DNA of 64,000 nucleotides from Flavisphingopyxis sp963800335 (GTDB taxonomy: Bacteria > Pseudomonadota > Alphaproteobacteria > Sphingomonadales > Sphingomonadaceae). The position numbers were made by a program, and so were the translations under genes. Positions 9,029 to 20,400 of the stretch are shown piece after piece. The DNA is taken from NCBI GenBank assembly GCA_963800335.1, contig CAWDAN010000001.1, forward strand, positions 744,001 through 808,000, given 5' to 3'. The notes below the pieces were generated by a model that saw only the letters and a program-made list of their open reading frames with translations, searched no databases and was not told where the DNA came from. Within the stretch, counting starts at the first letter, position 1. Each line of letters begins with the position of its first letter.

Positions 9029-10475
9029 ATGGCCGATGCCGATCCGAAGATTTCCGCTGATTCGATGCAGGGCCTGCTCGACCGCCAGCGCGCCGCCTTC
9101 ATGGCCGACCTGCCCGTCAGCCTCGAGGTCCGCCAAGACCGGCTGACGCGCGCGATCGCGCTGCTCGTCGATCATGGCGCGGCGTTGTGCGATGCGATGA
9201 GCGAGGATTTCGGCCATCGCAGCCGCGAACAATCGATGCTGACCGACGTCAATGCCGCGATCAATGCGCTCAAGCACGCGAGGCGGCACACCAAATCGTG
9301 GATGAAATCCGAACGCCGCCCGGTCCAGTTCCCGCTCGGCCTGCTCGGCGCGAGGGCGACGCATCGAATATCAGCCCAAGGGCGTCGTCGGCATCATCGC
9401 GCCGTGGAATTTCCCGATCGTCCTCGCCTTTTCGCCGCTCGCCGGCGTCTTCGCCGCGGGCAACCGCGCGATGCTCAAGCCGAGCGAGTTCACCCCCGTC
9501 ACCAGCGACCTGATCGCGAAGCTCGTGCCCGACTATTTCGACCCGACCGAGCTTGCCGTCGTCACCGGCGGACCCGATGTCGGCAAGGCATTTTCCGAAC
9601 TCGCCTTCGATCACCTCATCTATACCGGATCGACCAATGTCGGCCGCCACGTCATGGCGGCGGCGGCGAAGAACCTCGTCCCCGTCACCCTCGAACTCGG
9701 CGGCAAGTCGCCTGTCATCGTCTCCGACAGCGCAAACATCGCGCAAACCGCCGAACGCGTCGTTCTCGGCAAGATGATGAACGCCGGCCAGATCTGCCTC
9801 GCGCCCGATTACCTTCTCGTCCCGGCGGCGAAGGAGGGCGAGCTGGTCGATCAGATCAAGGCGTCGGCGAGCGCGCTCTACCCGACCTTGCTCGACAACG
9901 ACGACTACAGCTCGGTGGTCAACGACCGCCATTACGACCGGCTGCAGGGCCATGTCGACGACGCGCGCGCCAAGGGCGCAGAGGTCATCGTCGTCAATCC
10001 GGCGAACGAGGATTTTGCCAGTTCGAACAAGCGCAAGATGCCGCTCCACATCATCCGCAACGTCCGCGACGAGATGACCGTGATGCAGGAGGAAATCTTC
10101 GGCCCGCTGCTGCCGATCAAGGCGACGCAGGGCACCGACGATGCGATCGATTACGTCAACGCGCACGACCGCCCGCTCGGCCTCTATTATTTCGGGTCGG
10201 ACAATGACGAGGAACGCCGCGTGCTCGACACCACGATCTCGGGCGGCGTGACGGTAAACGACGTCATCTTCCACGTCGCGATGGAAGACCTGCCGTTCGG
10301 CGGCGTCGGCCCGTCGGGGATCGGCAGCTATCACGGCATCGAGGGCTTCCGCGCGGTCAGCCACGCCAAGTCGATCTATCGCCAGCCGAAGCTCGACATT
10401 GCCAAACTTGCGGGCATGAAGCCGCCCTATGGCAAGACCACCGCCAGGACGATCGCGCGCGATTTCAAGAAATAG
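9029..10475 (+). CDS. Coniferyl-aldehyde-dehydrogenase-type aldehyde dehydrogenase (one frameshift)
   Basis: NAD(P)-dependent aldehyde dehydrogenase of about 480 residues. ATG 9029 gives MADADPKISADSMQGLL. Seen: PWNFPIVLAFSPLAG, the catalytic-glutamate motif LELGGKSPVIV, the catalytic cysteine in NAGQICLAPDY, and QEEIFGPLLPI. The lack of a C-terminal extension and the APDY after the cysteine fit the CalB-like coniferyl aldehyde dehydrogenase subfamily. The substrate could be another aromatic or aliphatic aldehyde. A single frame change lies near 9355. It stands alone between a repeat-filled spacer and tRNA-Leu. Confidence 0.85.
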
Positions 10476-10502
10476 GGGCGTTGCAGCCGGGCCGCGGCTC
10501 GG

Positions 10503-10997
10503 CTAGAGGCAGCGCCGCTCTGGTATCTGCCTCTGTGGCGGAATTGGTAGACGCGCTCGACTCAAAATCGAGTTCCGAAAGGAGTGCCGGTTCGACTCCG
10601 GCCAGAGGTACCAGGCGCTACCCGACTTGCAGGCGTTGAACGACGCGGTGAAAAACGCGTTGAAGGCAATGCTCACCGCGCTGTATTTGCGCCGTTCGGG
10701 CTTGGCATCGACATAGGCGACGAACGCGCTGCGCAGCACCTGCGGCTTCGATCCCGACGGGACGCAGATGGAATTGTCGATCTGCTCGAGATCCTCGAAA
10801 TAGCTGATCGCGTCGTACACGCCCATCAGGTAGGTTTCACACTGCTCGACCGACGCGGCGTCCTTGGCGACGCACAGATCGTATATCTGGTCGGTGTCCT
10901 TGAAGATGCCGCTCGCCTTGACATCCTGCGCCCATGCCGCGGGCATCGTCCCCGCCGCCAGCGCGGCTGCCGTCAAAACCGTGATAATCGCTTTCAT
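10503..10997 (-). CDS. Rap1a/Tai-like secreted small protein, C-terminus antisense to tRNA-Leu
   Basis: 164-residue ORF from ATG 10997 with a clear signal peptide MKAIITVLTAAALAAGTMPAAWA. The mature part has YDLCVAKDAASVEQCETYL followed by MGVYDAISYF, characteristic of the Rap1a/Tai immunity-protein domain (paired cysteines). In Serratia such proteins neutralise type VI secretion amidase effectors; here there is no effector nearby, so that role is not supported. After NACKSG the ORF runs antisense through the whole tRNA-Leu gene before stopping at 10503. One missing base near 10622 would create a stop (GGTAG) just before the tRNA, so the tail is probably spurious and the true end about 10620. 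Confidence 0.65.
   Translation of the reverse strand: MKAIITVLTAAALAAGTMPAAWAQDVKASGIFKDTDQIYDLCVAKDAASVEQCETYLMGVYDAISYFEDLEQIDNSICVPSGSKPQVLRSAFVAYVDAKPERRKYSAVSIAFNAFFTASFNACKSGSAWYLWPESNRHSFRNSILSRARLPIPPQRQIPERRCL
10529..10613 (+). tRNA. tRNA-Leu (CAA)
   Basis: 85-base tRNA with encoded CCA. Acceptor GCCTCTG pairs with CAGAGGT; anticodon stem CTCGA/TCGAG encloses the loop CTCAAAA, giving anticodon CAA. A long variable arm typical of tRNA-Leu follows, then the T arm GCCGGTTCGACTCCGGC. Confidence 0.93.
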
Positions 10998-11138
10998 GAT
11001 CTGTCCCCTTGCCCCGTTGTTGGCGCAGAATATGTCGCCAATCGACTGCGGGCAAGCACAATAGACCCCGACCGCAGCGCCTTGCCCGCGGCTCGGCGCT
11101 GCCCTATCCCGTTGGCAAGGGGAGCGACGAGTCAGACC

Positions 11139-13459
11139 ATGCGCATCGCAATCATCGGCGGCGGTCCGGCCGGTCTCTATTTCGCGATTTCGATGAAGTT
11201 GCGCGATTCCGCGCACGACATCGACCTGTTCGAACGCAACGCCGCCGATTCGACCTTCGGCTGGGGCGTCGTCTTCTCCGACCAGACGGTCGAGAACCTG
11301 ATGGCCAACGATCCCGTTTCGGGCCGGACGATCGCCGACGAGTTCGCCCATTGGGACGACATCGACGTCCATTTCGGCGGCGAGACGATCACCTCGACCG
11401 GCCACGGTTTCATCGGCATCGACCGCAAGCGCCTGCTCGAGATATTGCAAAGCCGCGCATCCGAACTCGGCGTCAAACTCCACTTCGAACACGAGGCGAG
11501 CGACGATCTTGCCGCCTTTGGCGACTACGACCTCGTCATCGCCGCCGACGGCGCCAACAGTCGCCTGCGGACCCGCTACGAGGAGCATTTCGGCGTCGAT
11601 ATCGACTGGCGCCGCAACCGCTTCATCTGGCTCGGTACGCACAAGCTGTTCGACGCCTTCACCTTCGCATTCGAGCAATTGCCCGAAGGCTGGGTCTGGG
11701 CGCACGCCTATCGCTTCGACGAAGCCAATGATGGCGAAGGGCTTTCGACCTTCATCGTCGAAATGGCGCCCGAGACCTTTGCCGCGCTCGGTTTCGAGGA
11801 CATGAGCCAGGCCGAAAGCATCGCCAGATGCGAAGCGATCTTCGCGCGATATCTCGACGGCAACGCGCTGATGACCAACGCCGCGCATCTCGCTGGGTCG
11901 GAGGCATGGCGGCGCTTTCCCCGGATCATTTGCGACGCGTGGCATCACGACAAGCTCATCCTGATCGGCGATGCCGCCCACACCGCGCATTTCTCGGTCG
12001 GCTCGGGCACCAAGCTCGCGCTCGAAGACGCGATCAAGCTTGCCGAAGTGCTCAACCGCCCGGGCCTTGCGCTGGGCGATGCGCTGATCGAATATCGCGA
12101 AGAGCGGCATCTCGAAGTGCTCAAGCTGCAGAATGCGGCGCGCAATTCGACCGAGTGGTTCGAGAATATCGAACGCTATGCCGGCTTCGCACCGATCCAG
12201 TTCGCCTATTCGCTGCTGACGCGGTCGCAGCGGGTGAGCCACGAAAACCTGCGCCTGCGCGATCCGGCGTGGCTCGAAGGGGTCGAGCGCTGGTTCCTAG
12301 ACTCATGCAGGAGGCGCGCCTGCCGACAAAGCCGTTTGGCCGATGTTCGCGCCGTTCAAGCTGCGCGAAATGGCGCTCGCCAACCGCGTCGTCGTTTCAC
12401 CGATGGCGACCTATTCGGCCAGCGACGGGCTGCCGGACGATTTCCACCTCGTTCATTACGGTGCGCGGGCGCAGGGCGGGGCGGGGCTGGTCTTTACCGA
12501 GATGACCTGCGTGTCGCCCGAAGGGCGGATCACGCCGGGGTGCGCCGGGATATGGAGCGACGAACAGGCATCGGCATGGCGCCGCATCGTCGATTTCGTC
12601 CACGCCAACAGCGATGCGAAATTCTGTCTCCAGATCGGCCATTCGGGACCCAAGGGTTCGACCAAGGTCGGCTGGGAAGGCTATGACGTCCCGCTCGACA
12701 CGGGCAACTGGCCGGTGATGGCGGCGTCGGACGTCGCCTGGTCAGAGCATAATCAGACGCCTACTCCGATGACGCGCGCCGACATGGACCGGGTGAAGGA
12801 CGCAGTTCGTCGCCGCGACGCGCCGGGCGATCGATGCCGGGTTCGACATGGTCGAACTGCACGCCGCGCACGGCTATCTCCTGTCGAGCTTCATCACCCC
12901 GCTGATGAACCGGCGCAGCGACGAATATGGCGGCAGCCTCGAGAATCGCTTGCGCTTCCCGCTCGAGGTGTTCTCGGCGATGCGCGATGTCTGGCCGATC
13001 AACCGGCCGATGTCGGTCAGGATCAGCGCCAACGACTGGATGGGCGACGACGGCGTCACGCCCGACGAGGCGGTCCTGATCGGCGAGGCTTTCGCCCGCG
13101 CCGGGGCCGACCTGATCGACGTGTCGGCGGGGCAGACCTGGGCAAAGGGCAACCCCGTCTATGGCCGCATGTTCCAGACCCCGTTTTCCGACCGCATCCG
13201 CAATGAAGGCGAGGTGCGCACGATGGCGGTCGGCAACATTTACGAGACCGACCATGTCAATTCGATCCTCGCCGCCGGCCGTGCCGATCTCGTTGCCATG
13301 GCGCGTCCGCACCTCGTCGAACCCTATTGGACGTTGCATGCCGCCGCCGCTGCCGACTATCGCGGTATCGCTGTTCCCAAACCCTATCTCGGCGGGCAGC
13401 AACAGTTGACGCGCAATCTCAAGCGCGCGGCGGAGATGGAGGCAGCGCTCAAGGCATGA
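11139..13459 (+). CDS. Fused flavin monooxygenase/OYE reductase: anthraniloyl-CoA (or salicylyl-CoA) monooxygenase, frameshifted
   Basis: About 773 residues in two parts. The N-terminal part is a class A flavoprotein hydroxylase: MRIAIIGGGPAGLYFA (FAD Rossmann motif) and LIGDAAHTAHFSVGSGTKLA (FAD ribityl motif). The C-terminal part, from MFAPFKLREMALANRVVVSP, is an old-yellow-enzyme NADH:flavin oxidoreductase with ELHAAHGYLLSSFITPLMN. This exact fusion is known from 2-aminobenzoyl-CoA monooxygenase/reductase, and related proteins are annotated salicylyl-CoA 5-hydroxylase. It hydroxylates and reduces the CoA-activated ring, removing aromaticity. Frame changes lie near 12305, 12335 and 12815. 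It is the first gene of an operon whose stop and next start overlap (ATGA). The ligase at 15841 favours anthranilate as substrate. Confidence 0.85.
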
Positions 13460-14277
13460 CCAGCACGTTCGATCCCGAAACATTCGCGCCCGATCATTTC
13501 GGCTGGGCCTTCGCCGATCGCGTCGCGACGATCACGCTCGACCGGCCCGAGAAGAAGAACCCGCTGACCTTCGCCAGCTATGCCGAATTGCGCGACCTGT
13601 TCCGCGCGCTGGTCTATGCGCGCGACGTCAAAGCGGTCGTCATCACCGGGGCGGGCGGCAATTTCTGCTCGGGCGGCGACGTTCACGAGATCATTGCGCC
13701 GCTGACCAAGATGGCGATGCCCGAGCTGATCGATTTCACCCGCATGACGGGCGATCTGGTCAAGGCGATGCGCGCCTGCCCGCAACCGATCGTCGCGGCG
13801 ATCGACGGGATCTGCGCGGGTGCCGGCGCGATTCTGGCGATGGCATCGGACCTGCGGCTGGCGACACCCGAAGCGAAGACCGCCTTCCTCTTTACCCGCG
13901 TCGGACTGGCCGGCGCCGACATGGGGGCATGTGCCATCCTGCCGCGGATTATCGGTCAGGGGCGCGCTGCCGAACTGCTCTACACCGGCCGCTCGATGAG
14001 CGCCCAGGAAGGCCTCGCCTGGGGGTTCCACAACCGGCTTGTCGCTCCCGAAGCGCTGCTCGACGAGGCGCAAACACTGGCGCGCACGCTCGCCGACGGC
14101 CCCAATTTCGCGCACGCGATGACCAAGCGCCAGCTCGAACAGGAATGGTCGGTCTCGATCGAAACCGCGATCGAGATGGAGGCGCAGGCGCAGGCGATCT
14201 GCATGGCGACCAGGGACTTTACCCGCGCCTACGAGGCGTTCGCCGCCAAGCGCAAGCCGCTGTTCGAAGGCGATTGA
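13456..14277 (+). CDS. Enoyl-CoA hydratase/isomerase family protein
   Basis: 273-residue crotonase-fold enzyme starting MTSTFDPETFAPDHFG. Oxyanion-hole motifs: GNFCSGGDVHE and the AAIDGICAGAGAILAMASD helix. The glutamate usually at the catalytic position is replaced by GADMGACAILPRI context, so it may act as a hydratase or ring hydrolase of a subfamily. It probably works after the ring reduction step in the same pathway. Overlaps its neighbours by 4 bases upstream and 1 base downstream (TGATG), which indicates translational coupling. No frameshift. Confidence 0.87.
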   Translation: MTSTFDPETFAPDHFGWAFADRVATITLDRPEKKNPLTFASYAELRDLFRALVYARDVKAVVITGAGGNFCSGGDVHEIIAPLTKMAMPELIDFTRMTGDLVKAMRACPQPIVAAIDGICAGAGAILAMASDLRLATPEAKTAFLFTRVGLAGADMGACAILPRIIGQGRAAELLYTGRSMSAQEGLAWGFHNRLVAPEALLDEAQTLARTLADGPNFAHAMTKRQLEQEWSVSIETAIEMEAQAQAICMATRDFTRAYEAFAAKRKPLFEGD

Positions 14278-15446
14278 TGGCCGACCGCACTTTCCTCGAC
14301 TGGCCGTTTTTCGCCGATCATCATCGCGCGCTCGCCGATGACCTCGATGCATGGTGCAAGACCGAACTGGCCGGCGGTCACGACGAAAACGATGTCGATG
14401 CCGCCTGCCGCGATTTGGTCGACAAGCTCGGCGCCGGGGGCTGGCTGCGCTATTGCGTGCCGGCCAGCCATGGCGGCGTGCACGAGGCCATCGACGTGCG
14501 CTCGCTCAGCATCATCCGCGAGACGCTGGCGCGCCATGACGGGCTCGCCGACTTTGCCTTTGCGATGCAGGGGCTGGGTTCGGGAACGATCTCGCTGTTC
14601 GGCAGCGAGGCGCAAAAGGCGACCTATCTCCCCGCCGTCGCGCGCGGCGACACGATAGCGGCCTTCGCCCTGACCGAGCCGCGCTCGGGCTCCGACGTCG
14701 CCGCGATGGAAACGACCGCAACGGCGCAGGGCGACGGATTCACGATCAACGGGGCCAAGACCTACATTTCGAATGGCGGGATTGCCGATTACTACATCCT
14801 GTTCGCGCGCACCGGCGAAGCTCCGGGCGCGAAAGGGATCAGCGCCTTCGTCGTCGATGCCGACAGCGCCGGGCTGGCGGTCACCGAACGCATTCGCGTC
14901 ATCGCGCCGCATCCGCTCGCGACGATCGAGTTCACCGACATGGTGGTGCCCGCCGACAGCCTGCTCGGTGAGCCGGGTCGCGGCTTTTCCCAGGCGATGG
15001 CGACGCTCGACATCTTCCGTACGACCGTGGGTGCCGCGGCCCTGGGGTTCGCCCGGCGCGCGCTCGATGAAGCGACGGCGCGCGCGCTCGACCGCAAGCT
15101 CGGCGCGGGACTGCTCGCCGACAATGCTGTGACGCAGGCGAACCTTGCCGACATGGTGCTCGATATCGATACCGCGGCCTTGCTGATCTATCGCGCGGGC
15201 TGGCTGCGCGACGTCGAAGGCGTGCGCAACACGCGCGAGGCCGCGCTCGCCAAGCTCCATGCAACCGACGGTGCGCAGCGGGTGATCGACAAGGCGGTCC
15301 AGCTGTTCGGCGGTCTCGGGGTGACGCACGGCGTCGCGGTCGAAAGCCTCTACCGCGAAATCCGCGCGCTGCGCATCTACGAAGGTGCCAGCGAGGTCCA
15401 GCGGCAGGTGATCGCGCGCGAACATCTTAGGGGATTTTCCGCATGA
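14277..15446 (+). CDS. Acyl-CoA dehydrogenase
   Basis: 389-residue flavoprotein of the acyl-CoA dehydrogenase family. Seen: FALTEPRSGSDVA, KTYISNGGIADYYILFART (FAD contacts), GRGFSQAMATLDIFRTTVGAAALGFA, and RIYEGASEVQRQVIAREHL, the usual C-terminal motif with the glutamate region. Predicted to oxidise an alicyclic CoA ester produced by the monooxygenase/reductase or hydratase. Acyl-CoA dehydrogenase genes are known companions of the anthraniloyl-CoA monooxygenase gene. Stop overlaps the RidA start by 4 bases. Confidence 0.88.
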   Translation: MADRTFLDWPFFADHHRALADDLDAWCKTELAGGHDENDVDAACRDLVDKLGAGGWLRYCVPASHGGVHEAIDVRSLSIIRETLARHDGLADFAFAMQGLGSGTISLFGSEAQKATYLPAVARGDTIAAFALTEPRSGSDVAAMETTATAQGDGFTINGAKTYISNGGIADYYILFARTGEAPGAKGISAFVVDADSAGLAVTERIRVIAPHPLATIEFTDMVVPADSLLGEPGRGFSQAMATLDIFRTTVGAAALGFARRALDEATARALDRKLGAGLLADNAVTQANLADMVLDIDTAALLIYRAGWLRDVEGVRNTREAALAKLHATDGAQRVIDKAVQLFGGLGVTHGVAVESLYREIRALRIYEGASEVQRQVIAREHLRGFSA

Positions 15447-15844
15447 CGGTGCATGAAACCTTGCTGCCGCCCGGCTGGCCGCGCCCCAGGGGCTATGCCA
15501 ACGGCATCGCTGCAAGCGGGCGGACGATCTACACCGCCGGCGTGATCGGCTGGGACGAGCACGAACGCATCGTCTGCGATGATCTCGCCGGCCAATTCGC
15601 GCAGGTGCTGCGCAACACCGTCGCGATCCTGGCGGAAGGGGGCGCTGCTCCCGAACATATCGTGCGGATGACCTGCTACGTCACCGATCGCGATGCCTAT
15701 GTCGCCAGCCTCGCCGAAATCGGCGCGGCGTGGCGCGACATCATCGGCAAGAACTATCCGGCGATGGCGGTCGTCGCGGTCGCGGCCCTGGTCGAACACC
15801 GCGCAAAGGTGGAGATCGAAACGACCGCGGTGGTGCCCGCATGA
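15443..15844 (+). CDS. RidA family (YjgF/YER057c/UK114) deaminase
   Basis: 133-residue RidA-fold protein. It contains IYTAGVIGWDE, the GQFAQVLRNTVAIL helix, MTCYVTDRDAYVA and, near the end, EHRAKVEIETTAVV, whose arginine aligns with the catalytic arginine of RidA enamine/imine hydrolases. Inference: ring reduction of 2-aminobenzoyl-CoA yields an enamine/imine, and this protein could hydrolyse it to the ketone plus ammonia. Embedded in the operon by 4-base overlaps on both sides, so it is co-translated with the pathway enzymes rather than being a housekeeping copy. Confidence 0.87.
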   Translation: MTVHETLLPPGWPRPRGYANGIAASGRTIYTAGVIGWDEHERIVCDDLAGQFAQVLRNTVAILAEGGAAPEHIVRMTCYVTDRDAYVASLAEIGAAWRDIIGKNYPAMAVVAVAALVEHRAKVEIETTAVVPA

Positions 15845-17440
15845 AGTCGGGCCAGATCGACCGTTTCATCGCCGACGGCCTGCCGCCGCCGCAGGACCAG
15901 CCCGAATTCCTCTTCGTCCGTCCCGAGCTCCGCTATCCCGAGCGCTTCAATTGCGCGGTCGAGCTGATCGATCGCGCGCCGCGCGACGATCTCGCCCTGG
16001 TCAACGATTGCGGCGGATGGACCTATGGCGAGATGTCCGACTGGTCGAACCGCATCGCGCGTTTGCTGGTCGAGCGCGAGGGCCTGGTTCCCGGCAATCG
16101 CGTGCTGTTGCGCGGGCCCAATACGGCGACGATGTTCGCCGCCTGGCTCGGCGTCATCAAGGCCGGCGGTATCGTCGTCGCGACCATGCCGATGCTGCGC
16201 GGCAAGGAAATCGCGACGATCCTCGATTGTGCAAAGATCAGCCACGCGATCATCGACGCGCGCTTCTCCAGGGACTTCGAGATAGGCTGCAAGCTTGCGG
16301 ACAATGCGCCGAAAACCTTGAGCTATGAAGGAGACGCTGGAACAGGCGAGATGGAGCGGATGACTGCGAGCCTATCGACGGATTTCGCGCCATGCGACAC
16401 GTGCCGCGACGATGTCGCTCTGCTTGCCTTCACGTCGGGCACCACCGGCAAGCCTAAGGCATGCGTCCAATTCCACCGCGACGTCCTCGCCTGCGCTGAC
16501 AGTTTCGCGCGATATCTGCTCACCCCAAGCTCTAGCGATCGCTGGGCGTGCTCGGCACCGCTGGCCTTCACATTCGGCCTTGGCATGGAACTGATATTTC
16601 CGTGGCGCTTCGGCGGCGCCGCTGTGACGATAGAGACGCCCGGACCGGTAGCGCTGATCGAAGCGATCGAGCGGCACCGCGTCACCGTTCTCGGGACCGC
16701 GCCGACCGCATACAAAGCGCTTATCCCGCTGATCGATGGGCATGACCTTTCTTCGCTCAGGGCCTGCGTCTCGGCCGGCGAACACCTTCCCGCCGCAACG
16801 TGGCAGGCATGGCGCGAGGCGACCGGGCTCGGCATTGTCGACGGCATCGGCGCGACCGAGATGATGCATATTTTCATCTCGGCCGCCGGCGATGACATTC
16901 GCCCCGGTGCGACAGGAAAGGTTGTGCCGGGCTATGTCGCGACGGTCCTCGATGACGCAGGCGAACCGCTCGACAGCGGAGTCGGGCGGCTGGCGGTCAA
17001 GGGGCCGACCGGCTGTCGCTATTTCGACGACGAGCGCCAATCGGACTATGTCGATAACGGCTGGAACGTGACCGGCGACACCTACCGGCTCGATGCCACC
17101 GGATATTTCTGGTTTGTCGCGCGGTCGGACGACATGATCGTTTCGTCTGGCTACAACATTGCCGCGCCCGAAGTCGAAGGCGCACTTTATGCCCATCCCG
17201 CCGTCCTGGAGTGTGCGGTTCATCGGCGCACCCGACGCCGAGCGTGGCCAGATCGTCAAGGCGTTCGTGGTGCTCGCAGATGGGCATGTCGAAAGCAATG
17301 ATCTCGTCGTCGAACTCCAGCATCACGTGAAGGCGGCGATCGCGCCCTACAAATACCCGCGCGCGATCGTCTTTGTCGATGCCCTGCCCAAGACCGCGAC
17401 GGGCAAGCTCCAACGCTTCAGCCTCCGCGATGTCGGCTAG
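15841..17440 (+). CDS. 2-aminobenzoate/benzoate-CoA ligase (one frameshift)
   Basis: About 530-residue AMP-forming aryl-CoA ligase. N-terminus FIADGLPPPQDQPEFLF then ELRYPERFNCAVELIDR resembles 2-aminobenzoate-CoA ligases. AMP-binding P-loop LLAFTSGTTGKPKACVQFHRD; IGATEMMHIFISA is the A5-like motif; TGDTYRLDATGYFWFVARSDDMI holds the conserved aspartate; PKTATGKLQRF contains the catalytic lysine. It activates the aromatic acid with CoA and ATP as the first step of the operon's pathway. A single frame change near 17215 splits it. Start ATG 15841 overlaps the RidA stop. Confidence 0.87.
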
Positions 17441-17488
17441 GCAAAACCATGCTGGCCGCGGGCGGTGCTTTCGTCTAGCGGCGCAACC

Positions 17489-20400
17489 ATGACATTATCC
17501 CACGAATCTCGCTCCGCCCTACGCTCCGCCTTGCGCGCAGACGAAGCCACGTTGATCCGACAATTTGTCGACGAAATGGCCGAAGGCGCGCCGGCGGTCG
17601 CCGAAGTGAAGGCGCTGGGTCGCAAGCTCGTCGCGCATGCCAAGGCCGACGACAGCGAGACGCTGATCGACGCCTTCATGAACCGGTATCGCCTGTCGAC
17701 CGAAGAGGGCGTGGTCCTGATGTGCCTCGCCGAGGCGCTGCTGCGCGTGCCCGATGCCGGGACCGCTGATGCGCTGATCCGCGACAAGATCACCGGACGA
17801 AACTGGGTATCCCAAAACGGCGACAGCGGTTCGCGATTGGTCGACCTCTCGGCCTATGGCCTATCGCTTGGCAGCACGACCCTGCTTCTCGACACCTTCG
17901 GGAGCAGCGACAATCCGGCAACGATCCTCAAACGGATGATCCGAAAGTCGGGCGAACCGGTCATCCGCCAGGCGGCGCTGGCCGCGATGAAACTGCTCGG
18001 CAAGCAGTTCGTCATGGGCGAGACTATCGACGGCGCGGTCAAACGCGCGGCGAAAGTAGCAAAGGGCGAACTGTGTTCGTTCGACATGCTCGGCGAAGCA
18101 GCACGCACTGCGAGCGATGCAGCGCGCTATTTCCGCTCCTACGAAGCCGCGATTGCGCGCATCGGTCGCACTGCGGAGGCGGGCGACCCGCACGCCAACC
18201 ACGGCATTTCGGTCAAGCTTTCCGCGCTCCATCCGCGCTTCGAATATCTCCAGATGGACCGCGTGCGCGAAGAGCTTTTACCGCGTGTCGTCGAGCTGGC
18301 TTTGCAGGCAAGGGCGGCAAACATCCCGATGACGCTCGACGCCGAGGAATCGGACCGGCTCGAACCGCATCTCGATATTGTTACCGGTCTCGTCGAAGCG
18401 GGCGTGGCCGATGGCTGGACCGGACTGGGGCTTGTCGTCCAGGCCTATTCGAAGCGCGCACCCGAATTGGTGAAGTTGGTTTACGCGCTCGCCCAGAAAC
18501 ACGACGTGCATCTCGCCCTGCGGCTCGTCAAAGGCGCCTATTGGGATACCGAGATCAAACGTTCGCAGGTCGCGGGCACCGATTATTTTCCCGTCTGGAC
18601 TGCCAAGCCGCATACCGACCTATGCTATTTGCGCTGCGCCCAGTTGCTGCGCGGCATGACCGACCACATTTACCCCGCCTTTGCGACGCACAATGCGATG
18701 ACGATCGCCTTTGTCGCCAAGTTGTTTGCCGGCGAGCGTGGCTATGAATTGCAGCGTCTCCACGGCATGGGCGAAGGCGCGCACGATGCGATGCGCGACA
18801 TCGCGCCGCCACCGCGCCCGGTGCGGGTCTACGCTCCCGTGGGCACGCACAAGGACTTGCTCGCTTATCTCGTTCGCCGCCTGCTCGAGAATGGCGCGAA
18901 CAGCTCGTTCGTCCACCAGTTCAGCGATCCCGACGTGACGATCGACGATCTGTCGGTCGACGCTCGGGAGCAGGTCGATGTCGCCGCACCGCGCATTGCA
19001 ACCGGGGCTGAATTGTTCCTACCGCAACGGCGCAACAGCCAAGGCTATGACCTTGGCGAACCCGGACAGGCCGAAGCACTGATGGCCGACATGGCGAAGC
19101 ATCGGCATCACGACTGGCATGTCGGGCCGATCGTCGGCGGACGTGAAGGGCAGGGCGACAGCGCATTGGCGGTGATCAATCCGGCAACCGGCGATCCGAT
19201 TGGCCAGTGCGTTGAGGCAAGCCTGAGCGAAATCGACGATGCGATTGCGCTCTCGCTTGCCGCGCAGCGCGAATGGAGCCTGGCCGGCGGTGATTTTCGT
19301 GCGACACGGCTCGAAAAGGCCGCCGACCTGCTCGAAGCCGACACACCCAAGTTTCTCGCGCTGGCGATGGACGAGGCGGGCAAGACGTTGGCCGATGCGA
19401 TCGCCGAACTACGTGAAGCGGTCGATTTCCTGCGCTATTACGCCGCGGGAGCGCGCGAGCATTTCGAGCGCGCCGTCGTGCTTCCCGGACCGACCGGCGA
19501 GCGTAACGAGCTGATCCTTGAGGGGCGCGGCCTGTTCACCTGCATCAGCCCGTGGAACTTCCCGCTGGCCATCTTCCTCGGACAGGTCGGGGCTGCGCTG
19601 GCAGCCGGCAATGCGGTGCTCGCCAAGCCCGCCGAACAGACCCCGGTTATCGCGCATGAAGCCGTGCGTGCTCTGCTTGCTGCGGGCGTGCCCGGCGACG
19701 TGCTCCATTTCCTCCCCGGGCGTGGCGAAGTCGTCGGTGCGGCGCTGACTGGCCATGCCGAGATCGCCGGTGTCGTCTTCACCGGATCGACCGAGGTTGC
19801 GCACCTGATCAACCGCAAGCTCGCCTCGCGCAACGCGCCAATTGCGACGCTGATCGCCGAGACTGGTGGGATGAACGCGATGATCGTTGATTTGACTGCC
19901 TTGCCCGAACAGGTTGCACGCGACGTTGTATCGTCGGCGTTCCAGTCGGCGGGTCAGCGCTGTTCGGCGCTGCGCGTTGTCTACCTTCAGGACGACGTTG
20001 CCGATCACATCCTCGAAATGATTGCCGGCGCGGCGGCTGAACTTACCATCGGTGATCCGTCCGAACTCGCGACCGACGTCGGGCCGATCATCGATGGCGA
20101 GGCGCAGGCGAGCATCCAGCATCACATCGATACCTTTGCCGCCAAGGGGCGGATTGTTCTTCAAGCGATCCGAACCGGGACGATCGCCGACAATGGCAGC
20201 TACATCATGCCGACGATTATCCGCCTAGATGACATTGCCGAAATGGAGCGTGAGGTGTTCGGCCCGGTGCTCCACATCGTTCGCTGGAAAGCCAAGCATC
20301 TCGATCGCGTGATCGATGCAATCAACGCCACCGGTTACGGCCTCACGCTTGGCATTCACAGCCGGATCGATGCGTTCGCGGCGCATGTTGCGGCGCGCGC

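Noticed and set aside
10529..10613. tRNA-Leu as an integration site of a genomic island
   Set aside because: No integrase gene and no direct repeat of the tRNA 3' end found; downstream genes have normal composition.
10584..12242. 579-residue minus-strand ORF over the monooxygenase gene
   Set aside because: Only the portion 10503-10997 (signal peptide and Rap1a-like domain) is protein-like; the rest is antisense shadow of the flavin monooxygenase.
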